From positions 62,309-126,308 of the forward strand of contig NZ_LMRW01000023.1 of the NCBI RefSeq assembly GCF_001428255.1: a stretch of 64,000 nt of DNA. Reading direction: 5' to 3'. This document shows positions 16,355 through 25,196 of the stretch, in pieces. Position 1 is the stretch's first letter; every line of letters starts with the position of its first letter. A program made the translations under genes and the position numbers. This DNA is from Agromyces sp. Soil535 (lineage in GTDB: Bacteria; Actinomycetota; Actinomycetes; Actinomycetales; Microbacteriaceae). The notes under the pieces were generated by a model. That model was given only the letters and a program-made list of their open reading frames with translations. It was not told the DNA's origin and ran no database searches.

Positions 16355-18943
16355 TTGAACCAAGCGAGAATCACAGGTTGTTGCGCTCCGGAACCGGCTA
16401 ACGGGCGTCTCGACGATGCCGGCCGCTGGCGAAGCACGAGTCCCCAGCTCTGGTCACAGAACCCGGCGGTGGCGGTGCGATCGTACGATCCATCCCGCTT
16501 CTTGACATATCTGGTCACTGCGCTGCGGGGCGCCGTTTCGGGCGAAGGAGTGGATCCACTTGCCACGCAGGTCACTGAACCGCTGTCAGTCGAAGCGTCG
16601 CTGACGGCACTTCTCAACGAAGCTGCACAGGCCTCTCACCGCGTCGTCCTGGTACTCGATGACTTCCAGTCGATGGAAGTCGCCCCAACCGCCCTCACGT
16701 TCCTCCTGGACCATCTTCCATCAGCGCTGCATATGGTGATCGCGAGTCGCTCGGATCCTCCTCTACCGCTGGCTCGGATGCGTGGCCGGGGTGAGCTGAC
16801 GGAGCTGCGCGGCGCCGATCTGCGTTTCACGCCGGAGGAAGCTGCCGCATTCCTCAATCAGGTCATGGCCTTGGGGCTCGCCGCCGAGGACATCGCTGCG
16901 TTGGAAACCCGCACCGAGGGCTGGATCGCCGGCCTGCAGCTCGCCGCCTTATCGATGCGGGACCGCTCCGATATCCCGGGGTTCATCAAGGCGTTCACCG
17001 GCAGCCATCGCTTCGTGATCGACTATTTGGGCGAAGAGGTGCTGCAACGCCAGCCTGACCACGTCCGCGATTTCTTGGTCAGCACCGCCTTCCTGGACCG
17101 TCTGAGTGCTCCGCTCTGTGAGGCTGTCACTGGGCGGACGGATAGCAGCGAGCTGCTGGAGATCCTCGAGCGCGACAACTTGTTCGTCGTGCCATTGGAT
17201 GACCGGCGCGAGTGGTACCGCTATCACCATCTCTTCGCCGACGTTCTCAGGGCGAGGTCGTTGAGGGATGGCCCCGATCGCGTGCGGGCCCTCCATCGCC
17301 TCGCCAGCGACTGGTACGAGCGGAACGACCTGCCAGAGGACGCGGTGCGCCATGCGCTCGCCGCGGCGGATTTCGAGCGCGCCGCGGGCCTCGTCGAGCG
17401 GGCAATGCCCGAAATTCGCCGTCGCAGACAAGACGCGACCCTGCTCGGTTGGCTCAAACTGCTGCCGGATGAGGTCGCCAGTCGCAGGCCCGTGCTCAGC
17501 GTCTACTACGCCTGGTCGATGCTCATCTCGGGGGAGCTGGACGAGGTTGAGCGCCGACTCGACGACGCCGAGCGGGCACTCGGCGGGAGTGCGCACGCGC
17601 ATGCATCGGCGGACGGTGAAGAGCTTCGCATGTTGCCGGTGATGATCCCGGTCTACCGGGCATCGTTGGCCCAAGCACGAGGAGACGTTGCCGGCACATT
17701 GGAGCACGCGCGACGCGCACTGGACCGGGCGCAGCCTGGCGATCACCTCGGGCGCGGGGCGGCAGCCGGTTTTCTGGGGATGGCGTTGTGGGCGAGCGGG
17801 GACCTCGAGCCGGCCGTGCGCACCTTCGCCGATGCCAGAACAAGTCTGGGTCTGGCCGGCAATACGGCCGATGTCCTCGGCAGCACGCTGGTCCTGGCTG
17901 ACATGTTCGTCGTGCAGGGTCGACGACGGGAGGCACGACGGGCGTACGAGCACTCGCTGCAACTCGCGACAGCACAGGGTGAGCTGGTCCCGCAGTCAAC
18001 CGCCGACCTCCACGCGGGTGTCAGTGAGCTCGATCGTGAGCAGGATGAACTGGAAGCCGCTACGGAGCACCTGCGGGCAAGCAAGGCCCTTGGCGGGCGA
18101 GCCTCGTTACCGGAGAACCGGTACCGGTGGTTCGTCGCGATGTCTCGAATCCGGGAAGCTGAGGGTGAGCCCGACGCCGCACTCGACCTGCTCGACGAGG
18201 CGGAACGCTTGTACCTGCGCGGGTTCCTTCCAGAGACCCGCCCGATCGCGGCGATGAAAGCGCGCATCTGGATCGCGCAAGGCAAGCTGGCCGAAGCCCG
18301 TGCGTGGGCAGATGGGCAGGGACTGTCCGCCGCAGACGATCTGAGCTATCTGCGGGAGTTCGATCACATCACCGTCGCGAGACTGCTCATCGCGGAGCAC
18401 CGAGCAGATCGTCAGGATGGCGTGATTCGCGAAGCCCTCGACCTACTGGAACGGCTGCTGGGAGCCGCGGAAGCAGCATCGCGCACTGGAAGCGCAAATG
18501 AAATCCTCGTGCTGCAGGCACTCGGTCACCAAGCGAAAGGGCACACCGCCTTGGCGCTCGTGCCCCTCAACCGCGCGCTCGTCCAGTGCCAGCCGGAAGG
18601 CTACATCCGTCTCTTCGCAGATGAGGGGACACCGATGGCGGCACTGCTGAAGGAGGCCGAGCAACAGGGGATAGCCCCTGGTTATGTGCGCCGTCTGCTC
18701 GGCGCCTTCGGCCCTGCCGAAGGCAAGAGCCCTCTCACACCGACCGAGATGGAGGCATTGAGCGAGCGCGAGGTGCACGTGCTCAAGCTGTTGTCGACCG
18801 AGCTGAGCGGGCCCGAGATCGCCCGTGAACTCTTCGTATCCCTGAACACCGTCCGCACACACACGAGCCACATCTTCCGCAAGCTCGCTGTCAACAGCCG
18901 TCCGGCTGCAGTCCGGCGCGCACGAGAGCTGGGCCTGCTCTAG
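16355..18943 (+). CDS. MalT-like LuxR-family regulator lacking its N-terminal P-loop
   Basis: The protein has a STAND-type ATPase middle, a long helical TPR-like region and a C-terminal LuxR helix-turn-helix (LSEREVHVLKLLSTELSGPEIARELFVSLNTVRTH). It resembles MalT-type regulators. Those begin with about 60 residues containing a Walker A loop before the (D)PxRFLTYLV segment. Here that segment is at residues 45-53 and what precedes it is unrelated, so the nucleotide-binding loop is missing. Walker B (VVLVLDDFQ) is present. The gene is either a 5'-truncated pseudogene or has lost ATP control. The true start is uncertain. Confidence 0.75.
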   Translation: MNQARITGCCAPEPANGRLDDAGRWRSTSPQLWSQNPAVAVRSYDPSRFLTYLVTALRGAVSGEGVDPLATQVTEPLSVEASLTALLNEAAQASHRVVLVLDDFQSMEVAPTALTFLLDHLPSALHMVIASRSDPPLPLARMRGRGELTELRGADLRFTPEEAAAFLNQVMALGLAAEDIAALETRTEGWIAGLQLAALSMRDRSDIPGFIKAFTGSHRFVIDYLGEEVLQRQPDHVRDFLVSTAFLDRLSAPLCEAVTGRTDSSELLEILERDNLFVVPLDDRREWYRYHHLFADVLRARSLRDGPDRVRALHRLASDWYERNDLPEDAVRHALAAADFERAAGLVERAMPEIRRRRQDATLLGWLKLLPDEVASRRPVLSVYYAWSMLISGELDEVERRLDDAERALGGSAHAHASADGEELRMLPVMIPVYRASLAQARGDVAGTLEHARRALDRAQPGDHLGRGAAAGFLGMALWASGDLEPAVRTFADARTSLGLAGNTADVLGSTLVLADMFVVQGRRREARRAYEHSLQLATAQGELVPQSTADLHAGVSELDREQDELEAATEHLRASKALGGRASLPENRYRWFVAMSRIREAEGEPDAALDLLDEAERLYLRGFLPETRPIAAMKARIWIAQGKLAEARAWADGQGLSAADDLSYLREFDHITVARLLIAEHRADRQDGVIREALDLLERLLGAAEAASRTGSANEILVLQALGHQAKGHTALALVPLNRALVQCQPEGYIRLFADEGTPMAALLKEAEQQGIAPGYVRRLLGAFGPAEGKSPLTPTEMEALSEREVHVLKLLSTELSGPEIARELFVSLNTVRTHTSHIFRKLAVNSRPAAVRRARELGLL

Positions 18944-18973
18944 AGCGAGACCGGGCCTCAATCACCACGTCAG

Positions 18974-18989
18974 TCACCAGATCTGGTGA
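18974..18989. promoter_or_regulatory. Perfect 16-bp palindrome after the LuxR gene
   Basis: TCACCAGATCTGGTGA is its own reverse complement. It starts 31 bases after the LuxR stop and is followed by the inverted repeat GATGA-CCAG-TCATC. It could be a dimeric regulator site or, less likely, a short terminator stem; there is no loop and no T run. Confidence 0.35.
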
Positions 18990-19185
18990 TGACCAGTCAT
19001 CACACGCCTCCATAGATTCGGGTCGTCCCTCGGCGCCCGCTGGGCTACCCCGGGACAAGAGCGCGCCCGTGAAGTTCACAAGATTCACCCTCGCCGCGGT
19101 CGCGCCATGGTCTGGGGCCGGCCGTACCCCGCGGCCGGGGAAGCAGAGAGGTTCTGCTCATTGATTCGAAGACAGGAGAAGCGCG

Positions 19186-19290
19186 ATGAGCGACACAGCT
19201 GGGCCCGGACGAGACGACCGGTATGAGATTCGCATCGAGGGCCTCCTCGAGGCGCACTGGGGCGAGTGGTTCGGCGGCCTCACTGCCCTA
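19186..19290 (+). pseudogene. Broken small gene of a YEIR-type protein often found after LuxR regulators
   Basis: An ATG behind AGGAGA opens a frame reading MSDTAGPGRDDRYEIRIEG and then a Trp-rich stretch ending in WFGGLT. As far as I recall, small actinobacterial proteins with a YEIRVxG opening and WxxWFxGL often lie next to LuxR-type ATPase regulators. After about 35 residues the sequence stops resembling anything and switches frame. I read it as the 5' remnant of such a gene, decayed like its LuxR neighbour. Confidence 0.35.
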
Positions 19291-19617
19291 CCTCGAAATC
19301 GATCTGATCAGGGTTGTCGAAGAGCTACCCACCAGTCGTTTGACCGTTCAGGATGCTCGGAGGGCCGCGCGGGCGGTCAAGCTTCGAGTCCCACTTCCGG
19401 TCGAACGGTCAACCTGGGCGGCGAGCGACTCCGCTCAGCGCCAGCCTCCTGGGTAGGAGTTGCCCGAGAGAAGGTATTGCTCGAGCGGTGGACGGCAGCC
19501 GGCGCATATCCTCGGGGATCCGAGCGTGATGCGTGCGGTTGTCGTCGATCGCACCGGGTCGGAGGGTCGAGTGCAGCGCGACTCTCATGACGCTGCGGAC
19601 GAACGGCGCGGCCGTGC

Positions 19618-20706
19618 TCACGCCACCCTGAGGTTTTCGAGGGCGTCGGCATCCCACGATATGCCGATGCCGGGCTCATCAGGCACGATCGTGCCGCCGC
19701 CGATCACACGCAAGTCGGTGGCCGTGACGGCGCGCAGCTGCGGGATGTACTCCACGATGCGGCCGTTCGGCACGGCGGCCACGAGGCTTACATGGAGCTC
19801 CATGAGGAAGTGGGGGCACACGGGCACGTTGAACGCTTCGGCGAGGTGGGCGATCTTCAGCCACGGCGTGATTCCGCCGACTCGTGCGACGTCCGGTTGG
19901 ACGATCGTCGCGGCATCCCTCGCGAGGTACTCCTTGAACTGGCCGACCGAGTACAGCGACTCGCCGACCGCGATCGGAATCGTCGTCGATTCGACCAGTC
20001 GTGCGTGCGCCGATACGTCATCGGCGGGGAGCGGCTCCTCGAGCCAGGTGATGCCGGACGGCTCGAGTGCACGCGCAAGCGCGCGCGCGTCGGCGAGGCC
20101 CAGCCCCTGGTTGGCATCGACCATGAGCGAGTAGCCCAGACCGACGGCATCGCGCACGGCCGCGAGGCGGTCGACATCGCGGCGCGGATCCGTTGAGCCC
20201 ACCTTGAGCTTCGAGCCGTGCCAGCCGCCGTCTCGTGCCGCCACGGTGTTGGCGACGAGCTCTTCCGTGTCGATGTGGAGCCACCCGCCTTCGGTGTCGT
20301 AGAGCGGCACTTCGGGTTGGCTTCCACCCGCTGCGCGCCAGAGCGGCTCGCCATTGCGACGACAGCGGGCGTCCCACACTGCGGTGTCGATCGCGGCGAG
20401 GGCGAGCGACGTCACGGCGCCGACGGTCGTCGCCCGCGTCTGTGAGAACATATGGCGCCACACGGCTTCGGGGCGGCGCACGTCCTGCCCGACGACCGCC
20501 GGCAGGAGGTGGTCGTGCAGCATCGACAGCACGGCCCGGCCGCCGGTGCCGATCGTGTACGAATAGCCTCGGCCGGGAGTTCCGTCGTCCGTCTCGATAT
20601 CGACGATGATCGTCTCCTGCTTGACGAACGACTGCACCGCGTCGGTGCGGACGGTCTCGACGGGAATGTCCACGAGCATGGCATGGGCGTGCCTAATGAT
20701 GGGCAT
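19618..20706 (-). CDS. Mandelate racemase/muconate lactonizing-family enzyme (sugar-acid dehydratase candidate)
   Basis: This 362-residue enolase-superfamily enzyme abstracts the proton next to a carboxylate, with Mg2+ help. The catalytic KxK motif lies at Lys166-x-Lys168 (SKLKVG), metal ligands at Asp197 (VDANQ), Glu223 (EEPL) and Glu249 (VGES), and the His base in CPHF at 299. This places it in the mandelate racemase subgroup, which includes dehydratases of galactonate, fuconate and related acids. With galactosidases and a fucosidase nearby a sugar-acid substrate is likely, but which one cannot be told. It reads leftwards, away from the ROK/GH95 remnant. Confidence 0.87.
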   Translation of the reverse strand: MPIIRHAHAMLVDIPVETVRTDAVQSFVKQETIIVDIETDDGTPGRGYSYTIGTGGRAVLSMLHDHLLPAVVGQDVRRPEAVWRHMFSQTRATTVGAVTSLALAAIDTAVWDARCRRNGEPLWRAAGGSQPEVPLYDTEGGWLHIDTEELVANTVAARDGGWHGSKLKVGSTDPRRDVDRLAAVRDAVGLGYSLMVDANQGLGLADARALARALEPSGITWLEEPLPADDVSAHARLVESTTIPIAVGESLYSVGQFKEYLARDAATIVQPDVARVGGITPWLKIAHLAEAFNVPVCPHFLMELHVSLVAAVPNGRIVEYIPQLRAVTATDLRVIGGGTIVPDEPGIGISWDADALENLRVA

Positions 20707-20745
20707 GGCTCCTCCGGGTGGAGATATGGATGCCGCGGCGCGGCG

Positions 20746-20810
20746 TCATTGGACGAGAGACCGGATCGCGGCGGAGGCGGCGTCGCGAGCCCGATCGTGT
20801 ATGGCCCGGC
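20746..20810 (-). pseudogene. Remnant: C-terminal end of a ROK-family regulator
   Basis: Read on the minus strand, this segment encodes a tail ending ARDAASAAIRSLVQ and a TGA. It aligns with the tail of the intact ROK gene at 27146 (ARGAAAAAIQSLVR). The 21 bases covering the stop and its downstream side (20728-20748) are identical to 27128-27148. It is joined, in another frame, to a GH95 N-terminal remnant. This is the trace of a second ROK gene lost by internal deletion. Confidence 0.6.
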
Positions 20811-21154
20811 GTCGCGTTCGCGATCCGCAGCTCGAGGTCGGCAAGCGGGAGGAACTCCTGCGAGTAGCGGCCCTGGAACGCCATGACGAGATCCTCGGCT
20901 GCGCGCGCGTCACCCGCGTTCAGAGCCGCACGCACTTCGTCGAGACGTGCCGGCCCCGCTCCGGCAGCCACCACGTCGCGAAGTCCTTGGGCGTGACCGT
21001 CCGGCGTTCCCGACCACACCGTCGCGTCGTTGAGCTGATAACGCCTCGACGCGCCCCCGAAGATCATCGCCCCGATCCGGCCGTTGCCCAGCGGCACGGC
21101 CTCCTCCCACCGCGTGGCGGGGGAGTCCCAGGACAGATGAAGCGTGTCGGTCAT
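20811..21154 (-). pseudogene. Remnant: N-terminal part of a GH95 alpha-L-fucosidase gene
   Basis: The first ~113 residues match the N-terminus of the intact GH95 gene at 29419-31848 (shared: EEAVPLGNGRIGAM / DEAVPLGNGRIGAM, NDATVWSGTPDG, GRYSQEFLP, LADLELRIANA / FADLELRIANA). The match stops near 20811, where the sequence runs into the end of a ROK gene in another frame. All catalytic parts are lost. Its promoter region is also kept (21244-21273). It is a product of segment duplication followed by deletion. Confidence 0.8.
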
Positions 21155-21243
21155 TTCGTGTGCGAATCCGATTCGGTAAGTTGTCCGCCAGCATGCGGGG
21201 ATGTCGGTGCGGGACTGAACCCCGGATCCTCGCTTGCGACGAC

Positions 21244-21273
21244 AGAGTAGACGCGATTAATTACCAATGTCAA
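21244..21273 (-). promoter_or_regulatory. Promoter of the lost GH95 copy, conserved with 31937-31966
   Basis: On the minus strand TTGACA (-35, 21268-21273) and TACTCT (-10, 21244-21249) are separated by 18 bp. The surrounding 56 bp (21225-21280) match 31918-31973 at 46 positions without gaps. The -10 lies 90 bp before the old GH95 start. The -35 overlaps the stop codon of the GH110 gene. It now drives only a remnant and possibly the racemase-family gene. Confidence 0.6.
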
Positions 21274-23057
21274 GAAACTCGCCACGGCGTTTCTCCGAGG
21301 TCGCGCAGCACGGTCGGAAACGGCGAATCGGAGCCGACGCCCTCCCACTCCACAAGGACATCCGGGTCTGCGGAGACGACGGCGAGCACATGTCCTGGCG
21401 CAGCACGACGCGACCACGAGAGGACGTTGTCTCGCGCGATGAACGAGCGCAGGCCGCGCAGCTCGGCGATCAGTGGCTCCGTGAGCTCGACGTCGTTGGC
21501 CTCGAACACGATCGCACCGTGGACCGCAGGGCCTTCGGCCGGTATGCCCGGAGCGACCACGAGCGTGCCGGCCGAGACGTCCCGGAACGTGTTCCCGATG
21601 ATCGCGACGTCGGTCACGGGGCCGGACTCCCACCAATCCACGGCGTCGCCGGCGATCTGGATGCACGGCATCGTGATGCTCTCGAATCGGCACGTTTCGA
21701 TGCGGATGGATCGCCGGGTCGTCACGAGGATCGCGCGTGTGGGCACATGCCGGAAGACGCAGCCGACGATCGCGACCTCGGGCGTCCGGGTCGTGTTCTC
21801 GGCCGCGAGCTCGCCAGCCCTCGCGGCGGCGAGGACGTCGGCGGGCAGGTCGCCCGCCACGCCGACGCGCATCGGGCTCGACGACGACGCCGTGTCGCGC
21901 CCGGTCGGACCCGTCACGTGTTCGACGGTCGCGGTGTGGACAGGCTGGAGCGTGCGACGACGCACGAGCTCGATCGTCTCGCCCGGTGCGAACTGCGGGA
22001 AGCCGCCGGTCTGATCGTGGCGGTATTCGAGATCGAGCTGGTTCGCCTCGGCCGTGGCGACGGCGAGATACGTGCCGTGCACGTTGATGGCGTCGTCGTG
22101 GGGTCCGTCGAACTCGCAGCCGCGGATGTCGACACGCCCCCGCATCCCCGAGCACTGCACGAAGTCGGCGAATCCCGCCGTCACGCGACCGGTGCCCTCG
22201 GGTGGGCGGAAGACGACGCCGTCCAGTGTGAGGTCTGCGCTGTTCTGCGCGACAAGGCCGAATCCGTGCAGGTAGCCGATGCGCAGTCGCTGCAACGCGA
22301 CGTCGGCCGAGTCGAGCACGAGCATGCCCGGATGGTCGCGATCCGTTTCGCGCAACTGGTAGACGAGACCCCGATCGTCGTGTGCGGATGCGGATACGTA
22401 GGACACCAGGATCGTCCGCGCATCGACCCTCTCGATGTGCGCCACGTCGCCGAACAGCGGGCACGCGGCGCGTTGGACCCTCCCGCTGACCGGATCGAGG
22501 ATCTGGCTGTAGCCGAGGGCGGCGCGACCCGACCAGTAGAGCTCGCCCGTGTACGGCGATTCCTCCGACATCCAGACGACGTCCGTCCCGTCGATGCGGA
22601 ACCGGGTGCACGCGGGGAGGCTCAACAACCGCCACGCTCCGCCGGCATCGACGCCGGCATCCATCACGGTGACGTCGATGACCGTGGGGACCGCCCAATC
22701 GACCTCGAGCTCATCGATGGCGACGCGGCTGCTGTCGATCACGGCGAGGGCGCTCTGGCGGCCGTGGACGATGAGCCGGGCGCCCTGGGCTGCGACCTCG
22801 AGGTCGCGGACATCTTCGAGCAGCAGACCGATCGCCTTGGTCGAGAACCGCGGATCGGTTCCGACGGTGTTCGAGACGAACAGCTCCCGGTGAGCCGACG
22901 TTTCGGGCCACACGTGGTAATCGCCGGCCGGAAGCTCGAGCCGCGTGCGTCCTGTGCTCTGGCGTGCGGCCTGCACCGCGTCGCGGAGCGCTGCACCCGC
23001 GTCCTCCGTGGAGCCGGGCTCGAAGCCGAAGTCGCGTATGTCCAGGGACATGGGCAT
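21270..23057 (-). CDS. GH110-like alpha-1,3-galactosidase
   Basis: The 595-residue protein has the parallel beta-helix character and the DDAINVHGTYL segment (in FDGPHDDAINVHG) that marks GH110, retaining enzymes' acid-rich site aside, known for removing alpha-1,3-linked galactose from blood-group B and linear antigens by inversion. There is no signal peptide, so it probably acts inside the cell on imported oligosaccharides. It is divergent from the sugar importer at 23177. Its stop codon overlaps the conserved GH95 promoter. A related right-handed beta-helix hydrolase with other specificity cannot be excluded. Confidence 0.75.
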   Translation of the reverse strand: MPMSLDIRDFGFEPGSTEDAGAALRDAVQAARQSTGRTRLELPAGDYHVWPETSAHRELFVSNTVGTDPRFSTKAIGLLLEDVRDLEVAAQGARLIVHGRQSALAVIDSSRVAIDELEVDWAVPTVIDVTVMDAGVDAGGAWRLLSLPACTRFRIDGTDVVWMSEESPYTGELYWSGRAALGYSQILDPVSGRVQRAACPLFGDVAHIERVDARTILVSYVSASAHDDRGLVYQLRETDRDHPGMLVLDSADVALQRLRIGYLHGFGLVAQNSADLTLDGVVFRPPEGTGRVTAGFADFVQCSGMRGRVDIRGCEFDGPHDDAINVHGTYLAVATAEANQLDLEYRHDQTGGFPQFAPGETIELVRRRTLQPVHTATVEHVTGPTGRDTASSSSPMRVGVAGDLPADVLAAARAGELAAENTTRTPEVAIVGCVFRHVPTRAILVTTRRSIRIETCRFESITMPCIQIAGDAVDWWESGPVTDVAIIGNTFRDVSAGTLVVAPGIPAEGPAVHGAIVFEANDVELTEPLIAELRGLRSFIARDNVLSWSRRAAPGHVLAVVSADPDVLVEWEGVGSDSPFPTVLRDLGETPWRVS

Positions 23058-23176
23058 AGAACGCCTCCTTGCCGGCCGCGGAACGCCCGAAGCGAGATGT
23101 ATCGGAGGATCCAGTAGCGGAATCGCGATCGACCATATAACATTCCGACGTAAAGTAAATGCCCGGGAGGGTTCAG

Positions 23177-24148
23177 ATGACGCTCAGCGTTGAGCAAGCA
23201 CCACGTGTCGAGGTGACGCCACGACCTCGGCAGGCGTCGAATCGAGCGCGATTCGCAAGAAGCCTGCGCCGTTACTGGCAGCTGTATCTGCTGCTGCTCG
23301 TACCCATCGTGTGGTTCATCGTCTTCCGGTACGTCCCGATGGCCAACGCGATCATCGCGTTCAAGAACTACAACCCCATCGACGGCGTGTGGGGAAGCCC
23401 GTGGGTCGGCTTCGACAACTTCGAGCGACTGTTCGGCAACCCGGTGTTCCCACGCCTGGTCGGCAACACGTTCATCCTCGCCGCGTACACCCTGATCGCG
23501 AGCCTGCCGTTGCCGATCATCCTCGCGCTGGCCCTGAACGAGGTGCGCCTGCGCTTCTTCAAGCGCACAGTGCAGCTGGTGACCTACGCTCCCTACTTCA
23601 TCTCGACCGTCGTGATCGTGTCGATGACGATCCTGCTGCTCTCACCGCGCGTCGGACTGCTGGGGCGAACATTCAGCTTCTTCGGTGCCGGTCAGGTCGA
23701 TCTGTTGGCGGATGCAGATTTCTTCCGGCATATCTACGTGGCCACCGACCTCTGGACGACCACCGGGTACTCCGCGGTCATCTATCTGGCTGCACTCGCC
23801 TCCGTCGATGTGTCGCTGTACGAAGCGGCGAAGATCGACGGAGCCACCCGGCTGCAGAAGATCAGGCATGTCGATCTGCCTGCGCTCATGCCGACGGCGA
23901 CGATCATCCTCATCCTCGGTGTCGGAAACATCATGGCCATCGGGTTCGAGAAGGCGTTCCTGCTGCAGAACGCTCTGAACCTCTCGACGTCCGAGATCAT
24001 CCCGACCTATGTCTACAAGACGGGCATCCTGAACGCGAACTTCAGTCTCGGCGCGACCATCGGCTTGTTCAACGCCGTGATCAGTCTGGTCCTCCTCCTC
24101 GTCGTCAACACAGTGTCCAAGCGGGTCACGGGAAGCGGGCTCTGGTGA
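23177..24148 (+). CDS. Carbohydrate ABC transporter permease, LplB type
   Basis: This membrane subunit (323 residues) belongs to a CUT1-type sugar importer of the LplB/YtcP branch. It has the opening FRYVPMANAIIAFKNY and the EAA loop segment YEAAKIDGATRLQKIRHVDLP that docks the ATPase. The ATG at 23177 follows GGGAGG; a start 18 bases upstream is in frame but weaker. The stop overlaps the next permease gene. No ATPase gene is in the operon, as is usual for this branch, which shares a common MsmX-like ATPase. Confidence 0.9.
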   Translation: MTLSVEQAPRVEVTPRPRQASNRARFARSLRRYWQLYLLLLVPIVWFIVFRYVPMANAIIAFKNYNPIDGVWGSPWVGFDNFERLFGNPVFPRLVGNTFILAAYTLIASLPLPIILALALNEVRLRFFKRTVQLVTYAPYFISTVVIVSMTILLLSPRVGLLGRTFSFFGAGQVDLLADADFFRHIYVATDLWTTTGYSAVIYLAALASVDVSLYEAAKIDGATRLQKIRHVDLPALMPTATIILILGVGNIMAIGFEKAFLLQNALNLSTSEIIPTYVYKTGILNANFSLGATIGLFNAVISLVLLLVVNTVSKRVTGSGLW

Positions 24149-25137
24149 GCAACGTCATCAGCAAGGAGGCCGTCCTTGTCGAAGAAGCAGCCGTCGGCGC
24201 GGCCGCCGCGCCTTCCCTGACGGGGGGTCGGGGCAGGAGGTCCGAGCCGCGCGGGGTGCGGATCAAGGAGATCAAGGCGGATCGCGCCTTCGTGGCGGTG
24301 GCCTACGTGCTGCTGACGGTCTTCCTGCTGGTCGTGCTGCTGCCGCTGCTGAACATCGTCGCGAGTTCGTTGTCGAGCCCGCACGCCGTCTCGTCGGGCC
24401 AGGTGCTGTTCTGGCCCGTCGACATCACGTTCCGCGGCTATACGGAGGCGCTCGGCAATCCAGCAATCGTGCGCGGTTTCGCGAACTCGATCTTCTACAC
24501 CGTGGTCGGCACCGTCATCAGCGTGGCCGGCACCGTCGCGATCGCCTATCCGCTGTCGCGGCAGAACCTGTTCGGCCGGAAGGTGATCACCGGCGCCGTG
24601 GTCTTCACGATGCTGTTCAGCGGCGGCGTGATCCCGATGTACCTCGTCGTGCAGTCGCTCGGCCTACTGGACACCCGGTGGGCGATGCTGCTCCCGAACG
24701 CGATCGGCGTATGGCAGGTCATCATCGCGATGGTCTTCTTCCGCACGTCGATCCCCGACGAGGTGTACGAGGCGGCGCAGCTCGACGGGGCGAGCGAACT
24801 GCGGATCCTGTGGACGATCGTGCTGCCACTGGCCAAGCCTCTGATCGCCGTGATCGCGCTGATGTACGCGATCATGCAGTGGAATTCCTACTTCGACGCT
24901 CTGCTCTACCTCCGCGACGCCGACCTTCAACCGTTGCAGCTCGTGCTCCGAGGTCTCCTCGTCCTCAACGACATGGGCGGCGGCGGCGATGTCAGCGAGC
25001 AGCTCAGGAGACGCGAACTGGCGGACCTGCTGCGGTACTCGACGGTCGTCATCGCGACGGTGCCGATGCTCGTCGCCTACCCGTTCGTCGCGAAGTACTT
25101 CAACAAGGGGATCATGGTCGGCGCCGTCAAGGGCTGA
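24145..25137 (+). CDS. Carbohydrate ABC transporter permease, LplC/YtcP type
   Basis: This is the second membrane subunit (330 residues) of the importer. It shows FSGGVIPMYLVVQSLGLLDT and the EAA segment YEAAQLDGASELRILWTIVLP. The GTG start overlaps the upstream stop (GTGA). The N-terminus has about 50 polar residues before the first membrane helix, longer than usual, so an internal start is possible. It ends NKGIMVGAVKG, the typical C-terminus of the YtcP group. Confidence 0.9.
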   Translation: MSNVISKEAVLVEEAAVGAAAAPSLTGGRGRRSEPRGVRIKEIKADRAFVAVAYVLLTVFLLVVLLPLLNIVASSLSSPHAVSSGQVLFWPVDITFRGYTEALGNPAIVRGFANSIFYTVVGTVISVAGTVAIAYPLSRQNLFGRKVITGAVVFTMLFSGGVIPMYLVVQSLGLLDTRWAMLLPNAIGVWQVIIAMVFFRTSIPDEVYEAAQLDGASELRILWTIVLPLAKPLIAVIALMYAIMQWNSYFDALLYLRDADLQPLQLVLRGLLVLNDMGGGGDVSEQLRRRELADLLRYSTVVIATVPMLVAYPFVAKYFNKGIMVGAVKG

Positions 25138-25196
25138 CCTCCCCACCACCGACCCACCACCATCACCCATCAACCGGGCAAAGGAGACACCGGCAA

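Larger units (their letters stand above)
18944..19617. other. Mostly non-coding stretch with a palindrome and a broken small gene
   Basis: The 674 bases between the LuxR regulator and the racemase-family gene hold a 16-bp palindrome (18974-18989), a smaller inverted repeat GTGAAGTTCAC (19069-19079) and the start of a small protein gene at 19186 that soon loses its frame. The rest carries only overlapping chance frames. Confidence 0.5.

Noticed and set aside
16216-16401. Upstream piece carrying the missing P-loop of the LuxR regulator
   Set aside because: None of the three plus frames here contains a GxxxxGK(S/T) motif, so the region is truly missing rather than frameshifted nearby.
18974-18989. 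Terminator of the LuxR gene
   Set aside because: The palindrome has no loop and no following T run; listed as a possible operator instead.
20693-21154. A complete 153-residue GH95-like gene
   Set aside because: Only the first ~113 residues match GH95; the rest is the tail of a ROK gene in the wrong frame, so it is a fused remnant.
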